Under the pieces are notes generated by a model that searched no databases, was not told where the DNA came from, and worked only from the letters and a program-made list of their open reading frames with translations. The position numbers and the translations under genes are program-made. Positions 28,417 to 36,469 of a stretch of DNA of 37,132 bases are shown here, one piece after another (within the stretch, counting starts at the first letter, position 1; each line of letters starts with the position of its first letter). This DNA comes from Chrysochromulina parva (lineage: Eukaryota > Haptophyta > Prymnesiales > Chrysochromulinaceae), in assembly GCA_002887195.1 (NCBI GenBank), contig PJAB01000157.1, positions 1 through 37,132 of the forward strand, given 5' to 3'.

Positions 28417-29067
28417 TGCCTGTGTGCACGGCGCGACACCACGTGACTCCTCGCGCTACGATGGCGTTTGGTTTCTGCGCGCGATTTCGAGCGTGCGTCG
28501 ATAGCTTCGCAACGGCGCACCGAGTACTACGCATGCACCAGCGCACGCATGTCGGCCGAAGAGCTGGAACTCTCTCCCGCACGAGGTCGCCGCGTTTCGC
28601 GCCGTTCCGGCAAACGCGTGAGGCGCTTACTGGACGGTTCGGTAAAAAGACACAGGGGAGCCGGGGACGGGACACACGGTTCGGTAAAATGTCACCGGGG
28701 GAGCCGGGACCTCGAAAAATAACTATGAGACACGAAACCGGACCATGGCGCATGGGCGTGGAGGTTCCAAGCAACGTGTAGCGTTAAACACAACGCGTTG
28801 TCGAACGCCGGTTGCTCAACAGTACTCAGAAGCCGCACAGCCGGCCGACACGTGACCTTGCACACGACCATCTTCAGTCGCAAACCCGACTTGTGTACCG
28901 GTACGGTACACTTCCGATTTGCACCAGCTTCCCAACAGGGGTTCCCTTCAAGCTTTGGGAGTGAGGCGTGAGGTGCTCGGCGGAGACAGACGCCCGCACT
29001 TGTACGACCCAGGATGAGTAGCGCAGTACGAGTAGTTCTTTGGACCTGAACACGATGTGCTCCGCGC
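28417..29067. other. Intergenic region with two copies of a dispersed element
   Basis: This is the upstream region of the glycosyltransferase gene and the downstream region of the tandem AAA gene. It holds two copies of the dispersed element (28636-28674 and 28678-28710) and a GTACCGGTAC palindrome at 28895-28904 that is nested in a larger TGTACCG-GTA-CGGTACA-type dyad. Open frames here have no domains. No gene is convincing. Confidence 0.55.
28636..28710 (-). promoter_or_regulatory. Dispersed upstream element, two tandem copies
   Basis: Two imperfect copies, each with GGTTCGGTAAAA, then a short CAC-containing spacer, then GGGGAGCCGGG, lie at 28636-28674 and 28678-28710. A third copy lies at 32792-32820 in the opposite orientation. 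In each place the sense strand of the downstream gene (glycosyltransferase here, the unknown gene at 32841 there) reads the same way, with the T-run towards the gene. A core-promoter or leader function is inference; a fragment of a mobile element is the alternative. Confidence 0.45.
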
Positions 29068-32000
29068 TCACAAGAGCATGCTCCGCTGGATTGAGTCACG
29101 GGTGCCACGGTCCTTGTCATGCTCCTCCTTGACGATCCTGAGCAGCTCGGCCATGCGCAGCGACGGCCGATGCGCCGCGGTCCCCGCGTCAGACGCGGGC
29201 TCGAGCGTGCCGGACGCGTCTGCAGCAGTCGGCTGTGCCGTCAGCCTCGCGTCAGCTGTGGTCGGCTGCGCCGTCGCCACCTCGGGCTTGGCCTCGGGCT
29301 TGGAGTCGAGCACGACTTCCGTCTCGGCCATGACGGCGAAGCCAGCGGCGCGGTAGAGGCACGATTGGATGCGCGACGCGCTGAAGCCCGCCGACTCGCG
29401 AGCAAGCGTCTCCACATCGAGCCCTTCTTGCAGCGGGCACTCGGGCGGCAACAGCGCGGTCCAGAGTTGCACGCGCGTCCTCACATCGGGCAGCTTGAAC
29501 GGGATGACGGCCTTCATCGCGCCGAGAATCCCGGGATGGACTTGATGCGCAACGGCCTCGAACTGCACCGCGGCCGCAACGCACAGGATGACCACGCCCG
29601 GGTAGCGCTCCATCTCGAACAGCAGCAGCTGCAGTGCGCGCTCATGTTCTCCACGAAGTCCAGCGCTGTCCACGGAAGGGTCGACGCCCGAGATGAGCAG
29701 TAGCGCGTCGGCGAGGCGGGACTCTTTGAAGAGGGTCGAGATCGAAGCGAGATTGCCGCTGGAGTTGCGTGATACAGTGCCGTTCAGCAACGCTGCAAAG
29801 TGCACAACGCGCACGGGCTTGCCAAGCTCGAAAGCGAGCGCCTCGGCCGCCGTGCGCTTCCCCGCGCCCGCGGGACCCCAAAAGAGGGCAGTCACACCTC
29901 CACGGCGCGCGTACGCTTCGGTGAAGCCCCACTCGCTTTGGAGCACCGGGCGCGCCTTCTCGAGCCTGAGCAGCGTGTGGAGAGCCGTGCGCAGTGCCGG
30001 GGGTAGCACGAGATCCTCGAGTGTGCGTGCACTCGAGACCAGCCCTCGTGTGTTCGGAGCGATGTCCGCCAGCTGCAGCGCGCCGCGCATCTGCTGACGG
30101 CAGCCCTCATGCAAATCAGCTTGCGTGACCATCGGGCTCGTGGGGTCTCGCCCGACGGCGCGCAGCAGCGCGGCGAGCACAGCGTTCCGGATGAAGCCGC
30201 CGGTGAGCTCGTACTTGAGCGCGATCGCTTCGATCTGCACATTTGGCGCGAGGGGAATGGCGGCCGGGGCGGTCAGCCGTTGCCAGATCTGCGCGCGCTG
30301 CCGGTGGTTGGGCGCTGAGAACTCGAAGACGGCTGTGAGCCGTCGGTACATGGCCTCGTCGATGTCGGCGGGCCGGTTGGTCGCGAGAAAGATGAGCCCC
30401 TCGAAGCGCTCGATCTCGGTCAATAGCTCGGTCATCTCGGAGGAGCCACCGGCGCCGCGCTGCGCGAAGAGCGACTCGCACTCGTCGAAGAAGACGACCG
30501 CGTTTGCAAGCTCGGCCTCGCGTAGGATCGACTGGGGCGAGACGCCGCCGCTCTTCTCGGCGCGCAGCAGTGGGAAGTTGACGAGGAGCACCTTGCGCCC
30601 GAGACGGCGTGCGACCGCGTTGGCGGTCATGGTCTTGCCGCTGCCGGAGGGGCCACACAGCATGAGCACCATGCCCTCGGGCTGTGGTATTGCCTTCGCC
30701 AGCCCCACCTTGCGTGAGTAGCAGCGGAGAGACTCGTGTGCGGCGAGCATCGTGAGCAGCCGCTCACGGACGCCCTCGGCCAGCACCACGTCGTCGAGCT
30801 CGACCGTTGGCGTGTAGAGGTTGGCGCTCTCACCCGCCACCTCCTCGCTCTCGCGATCGAGCCCGACGAGACAATCGAGCACACGCCGGTCGAGCGTGAT
30901 GCGATTGTCGGTCAGGTCATCATTGCCGCGCGAGTACGTCTTGCCGGTGAGCCGGATGAGGCCTTTGCGGACGAGCGCACCGGACTTGTAAAAGTAGATG
31001 CGCTTCTGGACTTGCTCGTGGAAGGATGTGGTGAGCACCTGCAGCACCCTCCCCACAGTTAGTTCTTCGGCGTCGAGTGAGCTCGACCGGCTTGTGGAAG
31101 AGGCGAGCAGCGCGCGCACGACGGGCGAGATGGTGTTGCCGCATGCCATGAGCAGCACGCTCCGCTGAAACTCATCGAGGCTCAGCCGCTGGCAGAGGAC
31201 CTCGAGGCGCGGGGTGCCCAGCTTTCCCGCGCGCCCGAGGCGCAGCCGGATCTTGCCTTCGATGAGCTTCACTTTGGCACGCAGCTCTGCCATGTTCACG
31301 CGGCGCGCGGGCGTCTTGTCGTACCACGGGCGCGTCGCGTCCTCGACCTCGGCATGTTTTACACGCTGCTTTGCGAGCTCCGCAGACAACTGTATACGTT
31401 GCACGAGCGCCGAGAACTGGTCGTCCAAGTACTCGAGCTCGTTGTCATACCCGCGCAGCGGCGCCTCGCCGTCCCCCGCCGTGTCGTCGCCACCGCCGCC
31501 ACTGCCGCCGCCCGCGGGCGCTCCCGCGGCCTCTGCTGCTGCGGCGGCCTCCTCCTCCTCCTCGACCTCCTCTTCGCCCTGCCTCGCCGCCACGTGCTCG
31601 CCCTGTGCTGCTGCCGCCTCTTTTGACTGCGCCGCGAGATACGGAGCCCCGCCATCCAGCTTCGCGAGCAGATGGCCCACCGCGCCGTCGTCGGCCGAAA
31701 TGCCGCTCGCCTTGGGCGCCTCAGGCGCCGCTACCCCAACAGCTCCTCCCTGCTCACCTTCCTGATCGGCAGCCTTCCGGCCACTGTTCACTACCGCCTC
31801 GGTGCTAGACCCGGCGGCGGCGGCGGACGGTGAGATAATTTCGAGCAGTTTGGTCCCGCTCAGCTTGAGCATCAGCTTCTCGGCACGGGCCGCCGCAGCA
31901 CGGCCACCGTCGCTCGCTTCGCCAGGCAGCCTCGTAGTCGCGGGCGGGCCGCGCTGCATCAGCTCGACGGCCTCAAAGCTGAGCGCGGCCCTCTTGTGCC

Positions 32001-32637
32001 CGGTCCGGTAGTCACTCTCACGCACAATTATGACGCCGTCCTTGCAGAGCGCGCTCTCCTCGTCAAAGAAGAGCTTCGCCTCTACCGCGCTCATTCCACA
32101 CAGCGAGCGCAGTACCTTATCATCCACAAAGCCGTCCTCGACACCCTCGAGGTCGTCGAAGCACGTGCCGAACACGTCAGTCGTGTGGCTCCGCAGCAGG
32201 AGCAGGAGGATGAAGGCATCACGCTCGCACTCGCTCAGCTGGTACGCCTCGGAAATGCGCACCACGCATGGCTTCCAGTCGGCATCGCTCGGCGGGAGGC
32301 TGCGTTGCGTGTGCTCCGTCAGCTGCTTCAGCCATTCGCGTAGCTCGCGAATGCGCGCGGCGAGCTGCTCAGGAGTGGCAATGTTGCCCCCCTGCTTCTC
32401 CGTTTGCATCGTCGCACCGTGGCCGCGGCCGCCACCGACCAGCACCGTGCGAAGAGAGGAGAGCGCCTGATGGTAGAGGGACGCGACGACCAGCCGCAAC
32501 TCGTGAGCGATGCAGAATCCAGCGTCTGTCGTGAACGGTGTCGGTTCGCTCGTCTGCCGAGCTGCTTCCTCTGCAAGCAACGGGTCTGCATACACCAGAA
32601 GGGCGATCAGAGACCGGCAGCAGGCCCCCGACGACAT
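29068..32637 (-). CDS. Tandem AAA ATPase with duplicated N-terminal domains
   Basis: The ATG at 32637-32635 gives 1189 residues; the frame extends upstream only with GTG. Two related N-terminal domains, about residues 130-205 and 480-560, share a helix of the type LSxxExxxxxLLL followed about 65 residues later by a KDGVIIVRES or KSGALVRKGLI strand. This is like the winged-helix-type region in front of AAA modules of some bacterial CDC48-related ATPases. They are separated by an acidic, Ala/Gly-rich linker. AAA module 1 has Walker A GPSGSGKT (662-669), Walker B FFDE (Asp718-Glu719) and sensor ATNRPADID, so it should bind and cleave ATP. Module 2 has GPAGAGKR (921-928) in place of GKT/S, and its Walker B is ALLLISGVD without the DE pair, so it is probably inactive. 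An unfolding or remodelling role is inferred; the partner is unknown. It is head-to-head with the gene at 32841, 203 bp away. Confidence 0.85.
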   Translation of the reverse strand: MSSGACCRSLIALLVYADPLLAEEAARQTSEPTPFTTDAGFCIAHELRLVVASLYHQALSSLRTVLVGGGRGHGATMQTEKQGGNIATPEQLAARIRELREWLKQLTEHTQRSLPPSDADWKPCVVRISEAYQLSECERDAFILLLLLRSHTTDVFGTCFDDLEGVEDGFVDDKVLRSLCGMSAVEAKLFFDEESALCKDGVIIVRESDYRTGHKRAALSFEAVELMQRGPPATTRLPGEASDGGRAAAARAEKLMLKLSGTKLLEIISPSAAAAGSSTEAVVNSGRKAADQEGEQGGAVGVAAPEAPKASGISADDGAVGHLLAKLDGGAPYLAAQSKEAAAAQGEHVAARQGEEEVEEEEEAAAAAEAAGAPAGGGSGGGGDDTAGDGEAPLRGYDNELEYLDDQFSALVQRIQLSAELAKQRVKHAEVEDATRPWYDKTPARRVNMAELRAKVKLIEGKIRLRLGRAGKLGTPRLEVLCQRLSLDEFQRSVLLMACGNTISPVVRALLASSTSRSSSLDAEELTVGRVLQVLTTSFHEQVQKRIYFYKSGALVRKGLIRLTGKTYSRGNDDLTDNRITLDRRVLDCLVGLDRESEEVAGESANLYTPTVELDDVVLAEGVRERLLTMLAAHESLRCYSRKVGLAKAIPQPEGMVLMLCGPSGSGKTMTANAVARRLGRKVLLVNFPLLRAEKSGGVSPQSILREAELANAVVFFDECESLFAQRGAGGSSEMTELLTEIERFEGLIFLATNRPADIDEAMYRRLTAVFEFSAPNHRQRAQIWQRLTAPAAIPLAPNVQIEAIALKYELTGGFIRNAVLAALLRAVGRDPTSPMVTQADLHEGCRQQMRGALQLADIAPNTRGLVSSARTLEDLVLPPALRTALHTLLRLEKARPVLQSEWGFTEAYARRGGVTALFWGPAGAGKRTAAEALAFELGKPVRVVHFAALLNGTVSRNSSGNLASISTLFKESRLADALLLISGVDPSVDSAGLRGEHERALQLLLFEMERYPGVVILCVAAAVQFEAVAHQVHPGILGAMKAVIPFKLPDVRTRVQLWTALLPPECPLQEGLDVETLARESAGFSASRIQSCLYRAAGFAVMAETEVVLDSKPEAKPEVATAQPTTADARLTAQPTAADASGTLEPASDAGTAAHRPSLRMAELLRIVKEEHDKDRGTRDSIQRSMLL

Positions 32638-32840
32638 GGTGGTCCGCCTTTTACAAGGACGCAAGCACGTGCGTCTTCCGATCCCGTATTTACGTGGCCC
32701 GAAAGCGTGGTCCACCGTGCTCGCTTTATGAGGATGATTGTGGGTGCTTGGACAGAGGTTTATGATTGACCATCCCGTGTGTCCCGTGTGTGTCCCGGCT
32801 CCCCCGGTGTCTTTTTACCGGTACCGGACCTCTCGTAGCG
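32638..32840. promoter_or_regulatory. Divergent promoter region with dispersed element
   Basis: This 203-bp interval separates the ATG of the tandem AAA gene (leftward) from that of the unknown spliced gene (rightward). It holds the third copy of the dispersed element (32792-32820) and a TACCGGTACC palindrome-type word at 32816-32825, both 15-50 bp before the rightward ATG. Confidence 0.5.
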
Positions 32841-33817
32841 ATGTCTTCGGCAGTGGACCCCGCCGCTGCGGCGATCGCAGAGCTCGTACACGCCATGTCG
32901 ACCCCCGGTCCACTCGGGCTCCTCACGGAGCCGCCTCTGTGCAAGGTGAGCAGCTTCCTTTCGGACGGTCAGGACTCACCGTCTGTGACGGTGCGCCTCG
33001 AGGAGCCCTTCTGGTTCAGCAATGCGCACATCGAGATGCTGGTGCACTGCGCGCAGCTGCAGTGCATGCTTGAGGTCGAGACGGTGGGCCAGCACGCCGC
33101 TCCGCGCCGTCTCGATGAGGTGTGCGCCTCACGGCCCATAGTGCATGAGCTGCTTGACGCACTGTGCGCGGATGCGGAGACGCTGCAACCAGGCACAGGG
33201 CTGATGCCGCTGCTGGACGAGTCGGGGCTGTCGTCCACGTGCCCGCTCGTGGCGCACTACCTAGGGGACCCGGACAAGGTGTACCGAGACGAGAGCGTGC
33301 CGGTGGTGCGAGAGTACCTCGAGCACGTGAGCTCCCTCAACCAGCTGCTGTGCATCGCAAGGCAGCTGCGTGCGGATGTGAGTAGCGGTCGGCACAAGTA
33401 CACGGCGCACAAAATCGCGCTGCTCTACCATTCGATCAACTCGAGCAAGCTCGCCCGCGACGTGCTGCGGAGACGCATCGAGGAGCACTTCGAGGACGTC
33501 AAGGAGGCGACGGAGTCGGAGGAGAGACCGGTGCTACCTGAAGAGCTGCGGACATGGATCGTGGTGCGTGCTCGGACCATGAGCACTGGCCATCCCTATG
33601 CTCTCGCCAAGCCATCCTGCAAGTGGCTTATTCTCTCCTCCTCGTTCGCGCCTCCTTACTCGGCCCTTTCCGATGCTCTCTCATGCTCTCACTCGTGCGT
33701 GCGCTCATGCCACCGCAGGGCCTTTGCGATGAGGTGATCGGCCTCGTGTGCGAGTTGCCGCCTTCGCTGCGAACCAAGCTCGCGCCGACGCATCGCTATC
33801 TGCGGCAGTGGAGCTGA
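32841..33817 (+). CDS. Unknown helical protein, 2 exons
   Basis: I do not recognise the family. The ATG at 32841 starts MSSAVDPAAAAIAELVHAMS. Exon 1 runs to 33563 and exon 2 is 33719-33817, with a 155-nt intron (GTGCGT to CACCGCAG), giving 273 residues. The read-through frame after 33563 becomes Ser/Cys-rich and structureless, while the joined frame continues RTWIV then GLCDEVIGLVCELPPSL, a smooth helical sequence, which supports the splice. The protein is largely alpha-helical and acidic with no membrane span or targeting peptide, so a soluble cytosolic protein is likely. Its HKYTAHKIALLYHSIN segment with following basic helix could be an interaction surface. It shares its promoter with the tandem AAA gene. 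Confidence 0.75.
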
Positions 33818-34062
33818 AAGGGAGCACCTCAGAATGCTAGGATGAGAACCAGCGCTTCAGCACATCCGCTCGAGATGCACAGCGATAGTCGCTTCGTCTT
33901 GGCGGCCGGGCCGGGGGTCCGTCGGGTAGTGCCATCGCGATGGCTTACTCGGTACCCAGGCGCGACGTGTCACACGCCGTCACGTTGCAAAACTCAAAGT
34001 GCGAACTATAACTCGTAGCACTGAGTCCTCACACTTAAACAGGAGTAGCCTCGCGCTTCACT

Positions 34063-34956
34063 TTACTCGCTCTCAGCGAGTGGGAGCGCTGGCCGGGCGA
34101 GCACGTAGGCAGCTGGGCCGAGGACGGGCACAGCACAGAAGGCAGCGAGGCGGGCGATCTCCTCCGTGCTAGGATCTTCACCAGGCGCCGCGTACCAGCC
34201 GCGCCGTTGCATGTCCTCGCGTAACGGCTCAAAGAAGAAGAGGGACAGCACGAGCAGGTCGAAGCTCGAGACGTTGACGATCCCAAACTGATCGAATAGG
34301 GACCAGTATGTTGCGAGCGCGGCGTCAAAGTCGGGGATGGTCGCCAGCTTGGCGCCGAGACCCAGCGACGTGAGGACCATCGCGACGCCAAACAGCTTAG
34401 ACTCTGTCACGGTGCGAGCGATGAAGCCCAGCTCGGCGCGAGATATGGGTTGGGGGCGTGGTTGGCGAAGGAAGAGGTACGGACCGAGGCCACCAAAGCC
34501 TGCAAAGAAGCTAGTCGCAATGAGCGCGGGCGGCGCAGGCCTCTGATCCTTGGCGCCGGGCAGCAACACAGCTGCATACAGCGCCGGGAGCACGCCGAGC
34601 GCGTTGAAGATGACAAAGAAGATTGAGGGCTCCGCAGCAGTGTCCAGGCAGTTCATGACAATCGCGAGCGTCTCGTCGGGCGAACCCTGCGGTGCGCTTC
34701 CGCTGCCAACGTAGAAAAGCGCGCTCAGGTACGTCGCGAGCATTGCGGCACGAGTGGGTGAAGCCTGAAGACGACGCAGTGCTTTGCCAAAGGAGCCATT
34801 CTCGTCAGTGACTTCGGGAGGTGTACGGGTAGGAGGGGAGAAGAGTAGCTTGGGCTGCAAAGTGCGAGAGACATGCGTCGGCTTCATTGTCATCGGCACG
34901 AGACCAGCCACGCACGGCGCGAGCGTCAACAGTGCCGCAAGAAGCCTCGGCGACAT
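34063..34956 (-). CDS. Plastid-type multi-span membrane protein, unknown function
   Basis: The ATG at 34956-34954 gives 297 residues. The N-terminus MSPRLLAALLTLAPCVAGLV reads as a signal peptide. An acid-free, Lys/Arg/Thr/Ser/Pro-rich stretch (MKPTHVSRTLQPKLLF and on) follows and looks like a transit peptide. This two-part leader is typical of proteins sent to a secondary plastid. About five membrane spans follow: around SIFFVIFNALGVLPALYAAVLL, LIATSFFAGFGGLGPYLFL, LFGVAMVLTSLGLGAKL, FDLLVLSLFFFEPL and LAAFCAVPVLGPAAYVLA. I recall similar unnamed proteins in plants, algae and cyanobacteria, with the pattern EPxxFxxFNALGVLP and GPYLFLR, but no function. A thylakoid or inner-envelope location is inference. 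The downstream neighbour converges on it with 245 bp between the stops. Confidence 0.75.
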   Translation of the reverse strand: MSPRLLAALLTLAPCVAGLVPMTMKPTHVSRTLQPKLLFSPPTRTPPEVTDENGSFGKALRRLQASPTRAAMLATYLSALFYVGSGSAPQGSPDETLAIVMNCLDTAAEPSIFFVIFNALGVLPALYAAVLLPGAKDQRPAPPALIATSFFAGFGGLGPYLFLRQPRPQPISRAELGFIARTVTESKLFGVAMVLTSLGLGAKLATIPDFDAALATYWSLFDQFGIVNVSSFDLLVLSLFFFEPLREDMQRRGWYAAPGEDPSTEEIARLAAFCAVPVLGPAAYVLARPALPLAESE

Positions 34957-35582
34957 GTTGAGGAAATGTCGGCGAAAACTCCTTGAATTCCATTGCTGTG
35001 AATGCTTGTCGGGCGAAAAGTCGGAACCACTCGCCGTTCGATCGTTCGCGCGAAAGGGACCAGTCAGTCAGTTAACATTAATATCATTTACTCATTGTGT
35101 TTTTGTCCCCCCCGCCCCCCCAATGAGTAAAATCGCGCTGCTCTACTTCAAGTAAATCGATATTCGTCTCAAAGTAAATGTTGTCGACTTTGCCTCAGTC
35201 TTGGTTGACGACTTTGCCGATCGCACGGTTCGGGGTGCGAGATTAGAGATTATGAGGCTCCGGCGCATATTTAGATCGGGTGTTCGAGTCACGCGACCCG
35301 TTCGAGGCCCTTGACTTTAGATAAGCTATGTAAAATGTAAAAAGTCCTGCTCCGCTCCGCGCGCTCGGGACCATGGCTCGGGACGCCTACTATGCACACA
35401 CTAGCGCGCTACATGTAGCCACTACTCCACGCACAAGCGCATGGAAAGGACTCAAGGAGGGTCCGGGTCGCCCATGCACGGAAGACGCACAGAGATCGCA
35501 CCACGCGCTTCCGCTGGGTCTGTAGCAGTATGATGGCATGGTAGAGCCCAATACTGACAACATTCGATGTACAAGTGATCCA
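34957..35582. other. Intergenic region
   Basis: This 626-bp gap lies between two leftward genes. It should hold the promoter of the plastid-type gene on its left side and the 3' UTR of the PAS gene on its right. A C-run at about 35108-35120 and AT-rich patches at 35070-35100 and 35320-35345 are visible. I tested a stretch at 35225-35310 for a tRNA and it does not fold as one. No gene is visible. Confidence 0.5.
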
Positions 35583-36469
35583 TCATCCGATAAGCATCAT
35601 GCCGTGATCGAAGGCGCTCAATGGCATCAGGAACGGCGACACGGCGCGGTCCCGGATGGTCCCCGATGGCGGGAGGGACCAGTCGCTCGACACGGCGCAG
35701 TCCAGGATGGCCCCCGACGGCGGGAGGGACCAGTCGCTCGACACGGCGCGGTCCCGGATGAACCCCGATGGCGGGAGGGACCAGTCGCTGTCCTTGGAGA
35801 GCGTCGTGATGCAGTGCCACATGACGACGCCGAGCCCGACGGCCCAAAGGACGACAAGCAAAAGCTCCTCGTACCATGGGGGTCGGACAGACGGGAGACG
35901 CGCGCGGGCGCAGATGGCATCTGTGATCGCAGTGCCTCGCACTTCACAAGATTCGGTGACATAGTACTCGCGCCCATCATCCGTGATCTTGCGAGCTCTG
36001 ATTTGGTGCACGAATTCGCGGCCGCCGCGAGTGTAGTTGATGATCGTCATGCGAGCCGCTCCTTCGCTTTTGAGTCTGCTGACGAATGCCTTTGCCTTGT
36101 TCGCATCTGTCCTCTTCCCCTGTAGGAGCTCCTTGGCTGCCGAAACGAGAAGCCGAGCAGCGCGGCCCGTCAGCAGGTTGAGGGGAGAAGGGGCCATGGA
36201 TGTCGGGGACGTCGTCTCGGATCAGCAGGTTGAGGGGAGAAGGGGCCATGGATGTCGGGGACGTCGTCTCCGATATGCTTACGATTCTTGTACAACGCCT
36301 CCTCGGGGGAGTAGCAGCACAACTTCGACCATGCCGAATTTACGGCGACGATTTCAAATGGTTCACGGGCAACGTTCAAGACGCAGGCTGTGCTGGAGCT
36401 TGACAGCGCTTGCCGAATCGAACTGTGGCGCGTGAGGTCCGTATCAAAGCCGATAGTCGTGGATGACAT
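35583..36469 (-). CDS. PAS/LOV-like domain protein with membrane anchor, 2 exons
   Basis: Exons 36469-36283 and 36136-35583, with a 146-nt intron (GTAAGC to TTTCGGCAG), give 246 residues. The joined protein has a PAS fold of the LOV type: EPFEIVAVNSAWSKLCCYS, PEEALYKN joined to PKELLQGKRTD, then INYTRGGREFVHQIRARKI and DDGREYYVTES. In true LOV photoreceptors the segment before LQG reads NCRF and its Cys bonds to flavin in light. Here it is NPKE, so the photoactive Cys is absent. A single membrane span LLLVVLWAVGLGVVMW (about residues 160-178) follows, then three 17-residue repeats of the type SDWSLPPSGxIxDxAVS. Sensing of a small ligand, redox state or protein partner at a membrane is inference. 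Start choice: upstream codons in frame lack an ATG. Confidence 0.72.
35638..35790 (-). repeat. 51-bp coding minisatellite, three copies
   Basis: Three tandem 51-bp units, recognisable by GGGAGGGACCAGTCGCT recurring every 51 bp, encode the 17-residue unit SDWSLPPSG plus eight variable residues in the tail of the PAS/LOV-like protein. The period is a multiple of three, so the frame is kept. Confidence 0.92.
36171..36274. repeat. 52-bp direct duplication inside an intron
   Basis: Two copies, 36171-36222 and 36223-36274, differ at about one base near their ends (CTCGGAT versus CTCCGAT). They fill most of the 146-nt intron of the PAS/LOV-like gene. The length is not a multiple of three, and the splice sites lie outside the repeat. 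Confidence 0.93.

Noticed and set aside
28235..28781. Overlapping frames on both strands upstream of the glycosyltransferase
   Set aside because: Arg/Cys-rich without domains, and they cross the dispersed repeat copies.
35225..35310. tRNA-like stretch with TTCGAGTC
   Set aside because: The supposed T-arm stem does not pair and no cloverleaf could be drawn.
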